In this document: piece by piece, positions 44,805 through 54,298 of the stretch | Layout: every line of letters begins with the position of its first letter | Numbering within the stretch: the first letter of the stretch is position 1 | Assembly (NCBI RefSeq): GCF_025370755.1 | Contig: NZ_JAMXFC010000009.1 | Coordinates: 98,967 to 162,966 of the forward strand | Length of the DNA stretch: 64,000 nucleotides | From: Laspinema sp. D2d | Lineage (GTDB): Bacteria; Cyanobacteriota; Cyanobacteriia; Cyanobacteriales; Laspinemataceae | Direction: 5' to 3' | Notes under the pieces: model-generated | The model's input: the letters and a program-made list of their open reading frames with translations, nothing else | The model's database searches: none | Told to the model about the DNA's origin: nothing | Translations under genes and position numbers: made by a program

Positions 44805-45821
44805 TCACCTCTCTGGAGGGGTCAGAAGGAGCCAATCTCCTTCTACCCGGGCGATCGCCCCTCCGGGAAAGGGATCGGTTTGAGTTTTGTTCGGGGCCTG
44901 AATTAAGGCGGTCATTTTCTCCACTTGCTCGTAATTCGGCGCTTTCGGTAACTGTTGCTGCAACAGTTGCCGCAGGGCACGACGCTGGAGGGCGAGGGGT
45001 GCATTCCCCAAAATGCGGCGATTGATTTTCTGGGTAATCTCTGCAAATTCACCCTTGACAAATGACTCACTTTGTGATAAGGATTGATGTAACAATTCCC
45101 TAGCTTGGGTTTCTAAATACTCCACCTCAGCGCGTAAGAGTTCCGCAGTTTGTGCGAGATGTTGCTCTACACCGGGGTTAAACTGTTGTGTGAGGTAAGG
45201 GAGCAATTCTTGGCGAATACGGTTGCGGGAATAGGTGATATCGAGGTTGGTGGGGTCTTCCCAAATCGTAATCTCACGGTTTTGACAAAATGTGCCGGTT
45301 TCTTGGCGGGTAACTTCTAGGAGGGGACGCACCAGGCGCAGAGTGGGAGTGAGATGCCGGTTCCAGGAAAGGGCTTGTAATCCATCGGACCCGGTGCCCC
45401 GCATTAAGTTAAACAGCAGGGTTTCCGCCCGATCGCTCTGGGTGTGACCCGTAACGAGGGTGGGATAACCTTCTGCATGGGCGATCGCGCTTAAGGCATG
45501 ATAGCGCCATTCTCTCGCACCGGCTTCCGTGTGCGGGACTTCAGTGCCTGCGGTTTGGAGGAAAAAGGGTAACTGCCATTGTTTTGTGAGAGTTTCCACA
45601 TATTTGGCATTAGGAGTGGAATCACTACGCCACTGATGATCACAATGGGCGATCGCCAGATGCCAATTCCATTTAGGTTGTAAATCTAACAGCAACTGGG
45701 CTAAACAAAGCGAATCTTGTCCACCGGAAACGGCGATTAAAATGCGATCGCCCGGTGACAATAACCCGCGCTGTCGCAAAGTCCGATGGAGTTTAACATG
45801 GAGAGGCGTCCATTGAGTCAT
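44805..45821 (-). CDS. tilS: tRNA(Ile)-lysidine synthase TilS
   Basis: 338 residues. The PP-loop motif SGGQDS is at residues 32-37, with the ATP/tRNA-binding region that follows (AIAHCDHQWR, TGHTQSDRAETLLFNLMRGTG) and ITYSRNRIRQELLPYL. TilS converts C34 of tRNA-Ile(CAU) to lysidine so that it reads AUA; it is essential. The C-terminal third is the TilS-specific tRNA-binding part (RRALRQLLQQQLP). Convergent with hmpF with only 35 bases between stops. Confidence 0.95.
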   Translation of the reverse strand: MTQWTPLHVKLHRTLRQRGLLSPGDRILIAVSGGQDSLCLAQLLLDLQPKWNWHLAIAHCDHQWRSDSTPNAKYVETLTKQWQLPFFLQTAGTEVPHTEAGAREWRYHALSAIAHAEGYPTLVTGHTQSDRAETLLFNLMRGTGSDGLQALSWNRHLTPTLRLVRPLLEVTRQETGTFCQNREITIWEDPTNLDITYSRNRIRQELLPYLTQQFNPGVEQHLAQTAELLRAEVEYLETQARELLHQSLSQSESFVKGEFAEITQKINRRILGNAPLALQRRALRQLLQQQLPKAPNYEQVEKMTALIQAPNKTQTDPFPGGAIARVEGDWLLLTPPER

Positions 45822-45847
45822 GAGTCATTGAGCATCGGTTGTTTATC

Positions 45848-46144
45848 CTAACTGTCCATTTTCCGAATTTCATCCAGGGGAGATTCTGGTTCTGTGGGGC
45901 GATCGGGATAAAATTCTATATGGATTTTCATTTTTCCAGTTTGCCATCCTTTTCCAGGTTGGAGAACTTTACATTCCCATCCATTGAGAAAAAACTTTTT
46001 AAGCGGATCGTAACTTTGATTTTCCCAGGATTTGAGTAAATTTGCCAGTGTAAATAGCTCCGGCAAGTTACTAATTTTTGCAAAATTGGATTGCTGAGAA
46101 ATTACGTCATTTTCTGGATGCAACTCAATCCATTTATCATTCAT
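45848..46144 (-). CDS. KGK-domain protein, paralogue 1
   Basis: 98 residues, a single KGK domain: an N-terminal part with NDVISQQ, a helix (LFTLANLLKSW), then the signature GWECKVLQPGKGWQTGKMKI and HIEFYPD, ending in SPLDEIRKM. The family is nearly limited to cyanobacteria and has no known biochemical role. It is the most downstream of three related genes on this strand, ending just upstream of tilS. AGGGAGAG precedes the ATG. Closest in sequence to paralogue 2. Confidence 0.88.
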   Translation of the reverse strand: MNDKWIELHPENDVISQQSNFAKISNLPELFTLANLLKSWENQSYDPLKKFFLNGWECKVLQPGKGWQTGKMKIHIEFYPDRPTEPESPLDEIRKMDS

Positions 46145-46265
46145 TTTCGTCTCTCCCTTTGATTTTTTTACCTTCTTTTATCGTGGCGAAAGCTGGGGTT
46201 TTACGTTGTACAAAAACTCAACTTTTGAGCTAACCCCGCTTGACCAGCATAACTCCGGCTGGATT

Positions 46266-46562
46266 CTAACGCTCCATTTTCCGAATATCATCCAGGGGAG
46301 AATCTGGTTCCTTGAGGTTATCCGGGCAAAATTGCACATTGATTCTAATTTTTCCAGTCTGCCCTTTTTTCCCCGGTTGGAGGACTTTACACTCAAACCC
46401 ATCGATAAAAGCTTGCTCGTCCTCACTCAGGTGCTCTCGCAGGTGATCAAGGATTTGGATACCCGTAAAATTCAAGGGCCAATCCTCAATTTGATTTTCG
46501 GAATTGAATTGTTGAGAAATTACATCCTCTTCGGAATTTAATATTATCCAGCTTTCATCCAC
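46266..46562 (-). CDS. KGK-domain protein, paralogue 2
   Basis: 98 residues from a GTG at 46562. That start is chosen because AGGAGGAA lies 7 bases upstream and the product then has exactly the length and N-terminus of paralogue 1 (MDESWIILNSEEDVISQQ). A longer frame from 46592 would run through the ribosome binding site. It has the same core, GFECKVLQPGKKGQTGKIRI, and the tail SPLDDIRKM. Separated from its neighbours by 120 and 215 bases, so the three may be separately expressed. Confidence 0.87.
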   Translation of the reverse strand: MDESWIILNSEEDVISQQFNSENQIEDWPLNFTGIQILDHLREHLSEDEQAFIDGFECKVLQPGKKGQTGKIRINVQFCPDNLKEPDSPLDDIRKMER

Positions 46563-46777
46563 TGTTTTATTCCTCCTGGTCTGACTGTACACACAATAGT
46601 GAGGTGAAGTTGAGGGAATTTTCCATGAAATTGGGTGCGTTAGAGAAGTTTAACGCACCCAATAGGTTGTCTTGCTGAGTTTAGATTGGATAAGAAAATT
46701 AAGCCAACACTTGCTATATAAACTTAGCCAATCTTGTATCTTTTTCCCAGTTAAGGTGGGGGAAGAAGAATTCCCAA

Positions 46778-47068
46778 TTATTCTTGTTTCATGGTGGAAG
46801 CTTCGGCAAACCCGCTGAGATGATTTTGAACCGGGTTACTGTCTTCGGGACAAAATTCAAGACGCAGTTGAACTTTTCCTCGTCGCCAGTATTTGCCTGG
46901 ACTTAACACTTCACATTCTAAGCCCTCGGTAAATAAACTTTCTTCTTCTAATTTTGTTTGTAGCAAGTCCATGAGTTCACTGACTTTGAACGTGCATTGA
47001 AACATTAGATTGCTGCCACTGGTAGACAAGACGTCTTCGTTTCCGAGCGCCTCAAATTGCTGATCCAT
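46778..47068 (-). CDS. KGK-domain protein, paralogue 3 (divergent)
   Basis: 96 residues. It keeps the framework (NEDVLS, a FKVSELMDLLQTKL helix, GLECEVLSPGKYWRRGKVQL, LEFCPED) but has a different tail instead of the SPLDEIR ending. GGAG lies upstream of the ATG. Together with the two downstream copies this is a small tandem family arising by duplication, with this copy the furthest diverged. It is in the same direction as the cytochrome assembly gene upstream but separated by about 140 bases. Confidence 0.87.
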   Translation of the reverse strand: MDQQFEALGNEDVLSTSGSNLMFQCTFKVSELMDLLQTKLEEESLFTEGLECEVLSPGKYWRRGKVQLRLEFCPEDSNPVQNHLSGFAEASTMKQE

Positions 47069-47205
47069 TTCTATCTCCGCGTTCTATTAATTTGACAGTT
47101 TCCCGGCTGCGGTTATGGGGTGGATATTCAGTCTCCCTCGACCCTGGCGATCGCCCTTTCAGAGCGACTCCTGATGGGACCCCATGACCGCTTTGTGTTG
47201 ACGGT

Positions 47206-48285
47206 TTAGAAAAACCAACCGTAGGAATGCAGCCCTTTACCCAAAAGATTGACCCCAAGATAACAGATCCAGACTACGACAAACCCAGCGGCTGCTAAAA
47301 TTGCTGGTTTTCGTCCTTGCCAACCTCGGGTAATGCGCGCATGAAGATAGGCAGCAAAGACTAACCAGGTAATTAAAGCCCAGGTTTCTTTGGGGTCCCA
47401 ACTCCAGTAGGAACCCCAGGCTTCGTTTGCCCAAACTCCACCGGCAATGATCCCGATGGTGAGGAGGGGAAACCCTAATCCGATAATCCGATAACTAATG
47501 TTATCCAAGGTGTCGGCGAGGCTGAGGCGTTGGGGAGAGAGGGAGGGTTGGAGGGTTGCGGTAGCAGGTTGTGCGGGGGTTTCAACTTGGACGACATCAA
47601 GCAAGGCAACGTTGCCACTGAGGCCCTTGCCATTGTTATCGCTGGAGAATCCGGTGGTAAATTCAGGGGTAGGGGTTGGAGCTTCCACTGCGGGAATGGG
47701 GGTTCCTGCACGTTGGAGGCGGTAGCGATCGCTGCGATAGGACCCATTCCCTATGGAACTCCCCCGCAGTTCGATATTTTGACCCCGAGTCACGACTAAG
47801 AAGGCGATCGCCAGCAACGAACCCACCATCAGGGTGGCATAACTGAGCATCATGACGCTGACGTGCATCATTAACCAGTTAGATTTCAACGCCGGGACGA
47901 GGGGTGCTGATTGCTGCATTTCCCCGGGTAATGTGAGGGCGGCAAATGCCGTAATTGCCATTGCCACCGGGGAAGTGGCAACCCCAACTAACCGACTGCG
48001 GCTCATATTTTCCGCGATTAGATGAATCGTGGTAATTCCCCAAACGAGGAAAAATAGGGATTCATAGAGGTTACTTAGGGGGAAATATCCCGCTTCAATC
48101 CATCTGGCACCGAGTAAGGCGGCAATACAGAGATTGGCGATCGCCATGCCACTGGTCCCCAAGGGCCACAAAGCAGGAATTCCCGGAAATGCTGCACCTA
48201 CCCAATACAACAACAGGGTGATAAATAGGACGCAGAAAGAGGTATTGTCTAGCCAATTCTGAAGGCTACTGAGGTCCACAAGCAT
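47206..48285 (-). CDS. ccsA: System II c-type cytochrome biogenesis protein (CcsA, also named CcsB in bacterial annotation)
   Basis: 359 residues with about eight membrane helices. The heme-handling WWD motif is [13 protein letters not shown] near residue 290, and conserved histidines flank it ([25 protein letters not shown]). The protein is the Ycf5 homologue that, with Ccs1, delivers heme across the thylakoid or plasma membrane and ligates it to apocytochromes such as cytochrome f and c6. A Pro/Thr-rich loop of about 70 residues (175-240) between helices is longer than in plastid forms. The Ccs1 partner gene is not in the window. Confidence 0.92.
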   Translation of the reverse strand: MLVDLSSLQNWLDNTSFCVLFITLLLYWVGAAFPGIPALWPLGTSGMAIANLCIAALLGARWIEAGYFPLSNLYESLFFLVWGITTIHLIAENMSRSRLVGVATSPVAMAITAFAALTLPGEMQQSAPLVPALKSNWLMMHVSVMMLSYATLMVGSLLAIAFLVVTRGQNIELRGSSIGNGSYRSDRYRLQRAGTPIPAVEAPTPTPEFTTGFSSDNNGKGLSGNVALLDVVQVETPAQPATATLQPSLSPQRLSLADTLDNISYRIIGLGFPLLTIGIIAGGVWANEAWGSYWSWDPKETWALITWLVFAAYLHARITRGWQGRKPAILAAAGFVVVWICYLGVNLLGKGLHSYGWFF

Positions 48286-48400
48286 TCTCCCATCAGTTTA
48301 GATTGAGACATTCTAGTTATTTCCATCCTAACCATTCTTGGGGCGGCTCAAACCTGTGAATTTCGCACTGGAGTTTTCAGAGGCGATCGCATTGGAGAAA

Positions 48401-48452
48401 AAACCCGCACCCGTTCTAAGCGGAACGTTCCGCTTAGAACGGGTGTGGGTTT
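48401..48452. terminator. 52-base near-perfect palindrome, probable strong terminator
   Basis: Arms 48401-48426 and 48427-48452 match at 25 of 26 positions with no spacer. The outer ends are AAACCC / GGGTTT, preceded by an A-run, which on the minus strand gives TTT after the stem. It lies just after the DUF3352 gene and before ccsA on the minus strand, so it most likely ends the DUF3352 transcript. Confidence 0.65.
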
Positions 48453-48487
48453 GTAGCGATCGCCCCGCCAGTCTCTGGGAGTCGCTG

Positions 48488-50320
48488 TTACTCTGGAGTT
48501 TTGGGAGTTTCTGCCCCTGGAGTCGGTTGTGGTGTAGGGGCGGGAGAAGGGGTCGTCGGTGGTGCACTGGGAAGGGCGGCACCGGGGAGAGGTTGGGGAT
48601 TACCCGCTTTTTTCATCGCTACAAAGACTTGATAACGGGTGGTCCGTTGGTTTTCAATTGCCGCAGTCACCCCGATCGCCCGCATGGCATTAAAGGCGAT
48701 TTTTTGCTGGGGAGGTAGTTGCAACCAGGCGGGAGTATTGGTATTCAGGGCGCGTTCCATATCGATGAAAAAATGGCCGTTGTTCGGGGTCAACTCTAAG
48801 GGAACCACGCTTTGAAATTGCTGACTCATACCCAGGGGGGTTTGAGGTTTGGGGGCGATTCTCTCAACAACTGGGGCCATAACGCTGATAAAGGCGACAT
48901 TCCCATCTAACCAGCCGTGGTTGACACTCACGGACCCATTTTGAGCCGTCCATTTGACTATAGGCTGTTTCCCAACCTGGGCTGATTCAACTTTAAAGTT
49001 ATATTGTTCAGTCATGACCTGATCCAGCTTAGAGAGAGTCGCCTCTCCTGCACGGCGATCGCTGGCTTGGACCATTAATACCACCCCAACGGAAAAAAAT
49101 GAGGGATTGTTTTCTGGCGCTGGCAGCATTGCCAGGGAAAATTCCCCTTGCATCCAAGGGAGTAAGTCTTTTTCTAAATCGAGGGTCGTGGTATTTCGGA
49201 TTGCTGTTTGCAACCACTCGGGATCAATCGGTCCCAGGGGATTTGTTGCCACTCCTTGACTATAATCTTGCCAGACGCGCTGTAAATTTCCTCCAGACAT
49301 CATCATTACGGTGTCCGCAGGGAGGCGCGTTGTCATGGTTTTGGCATTATTTTCGACGGCATATTTCCGTTCGCTATCCGGTTTGAGCCATGCCACGGTA
49401 TCAAAGGCAATCCCTTCCGGTTGGAGGGTGATACTGGTGGCGAACCCTTGGTTTTGTTGTTGCTGGGCAATTTCTTCGGGAACGGCGCGATCGGAGTTTA
49501 ACGAGGCAACAGCGGCAGCTACGGGGACATTCACATAAAAACGGCCAAAGGGTCGGGAGGTTTCGATTTGTTGCCATGCGGCGATCGCACCCGGTGCATC
49601 AACGATGGAGGGTTCGCCGAGGAAGGTGTCAATGGCGCGGTTGATGGTTTCGCTATCCTTGGCGATCGCTAAATAGCTGCCATCGATAACAGTGACTGAA
49701 AAGCGCTTCTCATCCGGCACCCCTTGGGTTTCTTTAATTTCTATATTTTTGTAGGTCCGAGGGACCCATCTGCCCCCTTGTGGAGGTTGGGCAGATTCTA
49801 AAATTTGCTTGGCGCGACTGGGATTGGCGATCGGTAACACCATCAGCAGAGACTGACGACCCGAAAATGCTGCGGGAGAGGGCACTATTTCGTTCTTTTC
49901 CCCACCGGCATTCACTGGGAAGGGAGGTAAAACCCCGAGGGTAACTTCGGACCCTACCCAAGGTTTAATATCTTTTTCATACTCGAATCCATTGGCGGTA
50001 AGGTAGCGATCGCGCAACTGCACCAGGTAATTATCCAGCAACTGTTGGCTTTCCGGAGTGCCAAATTCGCGCATTTTTTGCCATTGTCCCGCATCAGTGG
50101 TGAGGGAAAGGGTCATTAAAGCATCTTCAGGAATCAGTTCGGCACCCACTGGAATCTCAGGTAAAGGCCGTTTTTGGGCGATCGCCCAGAATGCCGTAAT
50201 GGCTCCACCGAGTAACAGGACCGCAGCAACAGCAGCGATCGCGATGGAAACTTTCTGTTTCTCCAGTTTTACTTTTGGGGTCTCTTTAGTGTCTTGGGTC
50301 TCAGAGTTAGTCTCAGACAT
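48488..50320 (-). CDS. membrane-anchored DUF3352 protein
   Basis: 610 residues from the ATG at 50320 (MSETNSETQDTKETPK); an upstream TTG is not needed. A charged 20-residue N-terminus is followed by one membrane helix (about 24-46, IAIAAVAAVLLLGGAITAFW), then a long soluble DUF3352 domain that should lie outside the cytosol, and a Pro-rich tail with GAALPSAPPTTPSPAP. The family is common in cyanobacteria and has no established function. A repeating pattern of polar beta-like segments is visible (ADTVMMMSGGNLQRV, GEFSLAMLPAPENNP). Confidence 0.85.
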   Translation of the reverse strand: MSETNSETQDTKETPKVKLEKQKVSIAIAAVAAVLLLGGAITAFWAIAQKRPLPEIPVGAELIPEDALMTLSLTTDAGQWQKMREFGTPESQQLLDNYLVQLRDRYLTANGFEYEKDIKPWVGSEVTLGVLPPFPVNAGGEKNEIVPSPAAFSGRQSLLMVLPIANPSRAKQILESAQPPQGGRWVPRTYKNIEIKETQGVPDEKRFSVTVIDGSYLAIAKDSETINRAIDTFLGEPSIVDAPGAIAAWQQIETSRPFGRFYVNVPVAAAVASLNSDRAVPEEIAQQQQNQGFATSITLQPEGIAFDTVAWLKPDSERKYAVENNAKTMTTRLPADTVMMMSGGNLQRVWQDYSQGVATNPLGPIDPEWLQTAIRNTTTLDLEKDLLPWMQGEFSLAMLPAPENNPSFFSVGVVLMVQASDRRAGEATLSKLDQVMTEQYNFKVESAQVGKQPIVKWTAQNGSVSVNHGWLDGNVAFISVMAPVVERIAPKPQTPLGMSQQFQSVVPLELTPNNGHFFIDMERALNTNTPAWLQLPPQQKIAFNAMRAIGVTAAIENQRTTRYQVFVAMKKAGNPQPLPGAALPSAPPTTPSPAPTPQPTPGAETPKTPE

Positions 50321-50758
50321 GATATTACCGAGCGTCAGGAGTGCAATTGACAATTTAACGCAAACTGTTCCTTTCTTTCGGGTATCCTCCCCCTATTTTC
50401 AAAAATGTGGGATCCGCCTACTGGCAGAACCCCGCTGATACAGGATACAGAAATAAGCCAGGGGAAGAATTAAAGGGAGGGAACACCCGGGTTTTTTAAG
50501 TAGAAATTTCAGGGACTATTTTACATCCCTGGGGTGAATTCTTGGTTTGAGGATACCGGATTTAATAAAAAGGAAAAAAACAATTTTATCGCCCATAGAG
50601 AGTGCAAAATTGCTAGGGATTTTCTGAAAACCTCCGGGGGTTTTCCTCTGCTGTACTGACCCCATAGACGGGATTAGCGTGAACATCGGTTCCGCTTGGT
50701 TGCATCAGATTTAGCCTAAATGGGGTCATGTTCTTTTGAATTGGGTAGTCACATTTTT
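50321..50758. other. intergenic region between cofH and the DUF3352 gene
   Basis: 440 bases; no gene seen. It should carry the promoter of the DUF3352 gene and the terminator of cofH; no clear hairpin plus T-run could be picked out. Confidence 0.5.
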
Positions 50759-51910
50759 TTAAGAGTAAATGGGGACAGTGATGGGGCGATATAGGGTATC
50801 TCGTTGTTGGTAAGGGCGGTTAATTGAGGTAATCGCCGATCGCAGGGTTTCCGGTTCCATACAGCTTCCCCCTTTCGCCCCAGCCATTGTCGTAATATGT
50901 TCTTCCATTAAGGTTCCCCCAATATCATTGCATCCCCAGTTGAGGGCTTTTGTTGCACCCTCTAATCCCAGTTTCACCCAACTCGGTTGATGGTTGGGAA
51001 TCCAGTTGCCGAGGAAGATCCGGGAAACCGCAGTGAGGAGCAAAGTATTAGCGAGACTGGGTTGATCTCGACCGACTCGACGGCGCAAGGGGGCGGGGGC
51101 TTGTTCTCCTACAAAGGGAAGTAAAATAAATTCAGTAATATGGGCGGGATAGTTGCGATCGCAGGCAGTTTGTTGGAGCGATCGCAATTTTTCCAAATGG
51201 TCAATTTGTTGCTGCGGTGTTTCAATATGTCCACATAACATCGTGCTAGTAGTCGGTAATCCTAGGCGATGGGCGGCACTGACAATTTCTAGCCAAGTTT
51301 CGCTATTAATTTTTTCGGGACAAATAATATTTCGGATGCGATCGTCTAAGACTTCCGCAGCAGTTCCCGGCATAGAACCGACTCCCGCCTCTTGCAAAGC
51401 GGCAATGGTTTCCTCATAACTAATCTTATCCTCCCGGGCAATAAACTGGACTTCTTGGGGAGAAAAAGCGTGCAAGTGCAAATCCGGAAATTCATTTTTA
51501 ATGGTCCCCACCAATTTCAGATAATAAGGCAAGGATTTACCCTCAATTTTTGCCTCCAAATGTAAGCCGCCCTGCATACAAATTTCTGTGGCTCCCCGTT
51601 GCACGGCATCGGTAGTTTTTTCCAAAATTTTTCCCCAATCGAGCCAAAATGCTCCTTCTTCATCCGCATCCCGACGAAAGGCACAGAAACTACAATGTTG
51701 CTCGCAGATATTCGTAAAATTAATATTACGATTAATCACGTAGGTGACCAGATTGCCTGATTGTTTCTGCCGAAGTTGGTCTGCAACCTCGGCAATGGCG
51801 GTTATCTGTTCGGGTTCGGTTTGCTGGAGCAAAATCACGGCTTCTGCTGGAGAAATATCGGTTTCGGCTAAAGCACGACAGAGAATAGAATCAACAGTTT
51901 TTAAAGTCAT
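50759..51910 (-). CDS. cofH: FO synthase subunit CofH (radical SAM)
   Basis: 383 residues. The radical SAM cluster is Cys69, Cys73 and Cys76 in [12 protein letters not shown]. Other family blocks are [44 protein letters not shown] and the C-terminal [12 protein letters not shown]. CofH joins 5-amino-6-ribitylaminouracil with tyrosine, and CofG then forms the deazaflavin FO. Cyanobacteria generally use FO as an antenna in DNA photolyase and not as full F420. CofG is not in the window, as is usual when the two genes are separate. Divergent from the GT2 gene. Confidence 0.95.
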   Translation of the reverse strand: MTLKTVDSILCRALAETDISPAEAVILLQQTEPEQITAIAEVADQLRQKQSGNLVTYVINRNINFTNICEQHCSFCAFRRDADEEGAFWLDWGKILEKTTDAVQRGATEICMQGGLHLEAKIEGKSLPYYLKLVGTIKNEFPDLHLHAFSPQEVQFIAREDKISYEETIAALQEAGVGSMPGTAAEVLDDRIRNIICPEKINSETWLEIVSAAHRLGLPTTSTMLCGHIETPQQQIDHLEKLRSLQQTACDRNYPAHITEFILLPFVGEQAPAPLRRRVGRDQPSLANTLLLTAVSRIFLGNWIPNHQPSWVKLGLEGATKALNWGCNDIGGTLMEEHITTMAGAKGGSCMEPETLRSAITSINRPYQQRDTLYRPITVPIYS

Positions 51911-52276
51911 TATCGTAGAATTAGTTAAGAAATAGGAAAGGCTAATTCATTAAAATTAACCCATCAGTCACGAGCTAAGGAAATTTATCCCAATCCGGGG
52001 GAGCATATTCAGTTAATTAATCTCCGTTCATCCCGACATTCTATAATCTGATTAATTTCTTCCTTTGAAGGTAAGAGGGCGGTTCGATTCCCGGAAAATA
52101 GGACCGGATGAGCAAGGGATAAAATTAGCGACCCTTTCAAAAACTGGATCAAGGCGTCATAATAGATCCTTGGTCCTTGGGGTTCGATGTTCCTGTAATC
52201 CAAATTGATTTCACTTGCTCATCGATTTTAGCCCGAAGGGAAAACACGACTATTTGGGTTTGATTATTACAGATTA
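51911..52276. other. divergent intergenic region between cofH and the GT2 gene
   Basis: 366 bases that must hold both promoters. A 64-codon minus-strand frame beginning with TTG (52009-52203) has no ribosome binding site or family resemblance and is not called as a gene. Confidence 0.5.
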
Positions 52277-53281
52277 ATGGAAATTTCACCCGCTTTGCAC
52301 CCAGCCTACATCCAACCCGCGCTTTCCTCCCTAGATATATCTGTGGTTGTCCCCATTCATAATGAGGTGGAAAGTCTGCCGCACCTAATTAGTGCGATCG
52401 CCCAGGCTCTGAGTGATGCTCAACTTAATTATGAACTCATCTGCGTGGATGATGGCTCCACCGATGGCTCCACGGAAGCGCTCAAACAAGAAGCGCAACA
52501 GCGAAATGACCTAGTAGCGGTGATTTTGCGCCGTAACTATGGTCAAACTGCGGCAATGGCAGCGGGATTTAAGTCGGCGCGATCGCCGATTATCGTTACC
52601 TTGGACGGGGATTTGCAAAATGACCCCGCTGATATTCCCGAACTGGTGATGAAGCTAAATGAGGGATATGATCTCGTCAGTGGTTGGCGTAAAAATCGTC
52701 AAGATGCGGCCCTCACTCGCTTGCTTCCTTCTAAAATTGCTAATGCCATGATTGGCAAAGTAACTGGGGTTAAATTGCACGATTACGGCTGTTCTTTGAA
52801 AGCATACCGCACGGAAATTGTGGCGGATATGAATTTATACGGGGAATTGCATCGGTTTTTACCCGCCTTGGCATTTATTGAAGGGGCGAGAATTATCGAA
52901 ATTCCAGTCCGTCACCATGCTCGGCGCTATGGTAAAAGTAAGTATGGATTAGGCCGAACCATTCGGGTCTTGATGGATTTGTTAACGGTTTTCTTTATGA
53001 AAAAATTTCTTACCCGTCCTATGCACGTTTTTGGAGGGTTTGGGATTATTTCTATGGTCTTGGGTTTTCTATTAGGCTTGTATTTAACGATTCTAAAACT
53101 CGGATTTGGAGCAAGTATTGGAGACCGCCCCTTACTGATTTTGACTGTGGTCCTTTTGTTAGCTGGGGTGCAATTGTTTAGTTTTGGCCTATTAGCTGAG
53201 TTATTGATGCGAACCTATCATGAATCTCAGCAACGACCGATTTATCGGATTCGTGAAGTCATTGAACCCCCGAGCCGATAA
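52277..53281 (+). CDS. family 2 glycosyltransferase, DPM1/ArnC-like, with two membrane helices
   Basis: 334 residues. The GT-A domain has VVVPIHNEVESLPHL, the nucleotide-binding VDDGSTDGS and the metal-binding TLDGDLQNDPADIPEL, then GWRKNRQDA and RHHARRYGKSKYG. Two membrane helices follow (about 245-270 and 285-312). This is the arrangement of polyprenyl-phosphate sugar transferases, which load a sugar on a lipid carrier at the cytosolic face for transfer to envelope glycans or lipids. The sugar is unknown. No ribosome binding site is obvious before the ATG. Confidence 0.92.
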   Translation: MEISPALHPAYIQPALSSLDISVVVPIHNEVESLPHLISAIAQALSDAQLNYELICVDDGSTDGSTEALKQEAQQRNDLVAVILRRNYGQTAAMAAGFKSARSPIIVTLDGDLQNDPADIPELVMKLNEGYDLVSGWRKNRQDAALTRLLPSKIANAMIGKVTGVKLHDYGCSLKAYRTEIVADMNLYGELHRFLPALAFIEGARIIEIPVRHHARRYGKSKYGLGRTIRVLMDLLTVFFMKKFLTRPMHVFGGFGIISMVLGFLLGLYLTILKLGFGASIGDRPLLILTVVLLLAGVQLFSFGLLAELLMRTYHESQQRPIYRIREVIEPPSR

Positions 53282-53310
53282 CCGCTTGAGCAACAAAATA
53301 AACGCGTACA

Positions 53311-53471
53311 GGGACAAAAAAACGGGGTTTTCTCGTAAATTTAGGGTCCATTACTAGAGCTTGTTAGAAGAAACCCGTTTTCTAACCTTTGCTAAGGACA
53401 AGAAACCGGGTTTCTGGCCTAATTTTGTAGTGAATGGCTAGAGTTCATTAGAAGAAACCCGGTTTTTAACC
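53311..53471. repeat. two direct 77-base repeat units with internal inverted repeats
   Basis: Unit 1 (53311-53387) and unit 2 (53395-53471) are imperfect copies of the same length, 7 bases apart. Each starts with GGGACAA or AGGACAA plus GAAACCGGGTTTC-like sequence, has a middle with ACTAGAG or GCTAGAG, and ends in TTAGAAGAAACCCG plus T-rich sequence. Each can fold on itself. Shorter relatives are at about 15800-15910, 39260 and 59050. They sit between the GT2 gene and the convergent DUF3318 gene. Confidence 0.75.
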
Positions 53472-53498
53472 GGCTATTTTTAGCGTTCATTTTTGTCC

Positions 53499-54107
53499 CT
53501 ATTCTCGAATCCCGTCTTCAGGAATCCCGACGGTAGAAAGTCCGGCGATCGCCCTTAAGTTTTGGACGCGAATCAGTTCCATAAAATCTAACCCGGGTCT
53601 CCCTTCTAGGGTCGCGACAGTTTCGATCGCACTCAACAAATGTCTAGCTGCTTCCGGTTCATTATATCCTCTTCTCAGGGCAATTTGAATGGCCGCTTGA
53701 TCGGCCTCTATCTCGCGATCGCTGCGGTGGGTGCTTCGCCAAATTTGAGCGCCTGCAAGGGCCGTTAACCCCCCAGCGGTAACGACTCCGACGGCATCTC
53801 CTTCGACGAGTTGCACGAGAGTCCCTAACAATCCCGCAATCACAATCCCTTGATATAAGTCGGGTTTAAACCATTTCACCCCCAATAACCAACTCACGGT
53901 TCTCAGAAGTAACAAATCTCTTTGGGGTCTGGATAATTTACGCCAGAGGTCAAAGTTAATATAAATCGGTCGTTCCCTCGCCCAAGGCAGGGGAAAGGAA
54001 CTCTCGATCGCCGTGGATTGTTGCGGTTTATTGAGGATTTTGCACAGCATCCGACCCGATGCAGGCATCAAGTCCAATAAGCGGAAGATTTCGGTTGATG
54101 GATCCAT
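53499..54107 (-). CDS. DUF3318 family protein
   Basis: 202 residues from the ATG at 54107 (MDPSTEIFRLLDLMPASGRM). A longer frame exists, but its first 76 residues look like translated intergenic DNA. Conserved blocks are RERPIYINFDLWRKL, RDLLLLRTVSWL, a hydrophobic hairpin about 95-130 (GIVIAGLLGTLVQLVEGDAVGVVTAGG) and SDREIEADQAAIQIALRRGY. The last resembles the EADxxA helix of M48 peptidases, but no HExxH is present, so peptidase activity is not indicated. The family is cyanobacterial with no known function and is probably membrane-associated. Confidence 0.82.
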   Translation of the reverse strand: MDPSTEIFRLLDLMPASGRMLCKILNKPQQSTAIESSFPLPWARERPIYINFDLWRKLSRPQRDLLLLRTVSWLLGVKWFKPDLYQGIVIAGLLGTLVQLVEGDAVGVVTAGGLTALAGAQIWRSTHRSDREIEADQAAIQIALRRGYNEPEAARHLLSAIETVATLEGRPGLDFMELIRVQNLRAIAGLSTVGIPEDGIRE

Positions 54108-54298
54108 GATAGGGAGATTCCGGTGGAGAGTGGGGAGAGTTAGAGTTTGGGGGAACTGGCAAAGAAACGCCCAGTGCGTCCTACAATAGAATACGATAGT
54201 GCGATTCGTTCCTCCTTTGGAGTGGGTTTGGACCAAACCAGCCGTTCCAGGGAATCTTAGGGCAGCTATCGGCCATTTTAATGAGTGAAGTTTAAGAC

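Noticed and set aside
52081..52105. GGTTCGATTCCCGG resembling a tRNA T-arm
   Set aside because: Flanking bases do not form the T stem, and no acceptor, D or anticodon arm is found upstream. No other tRNA signal was found in the window.
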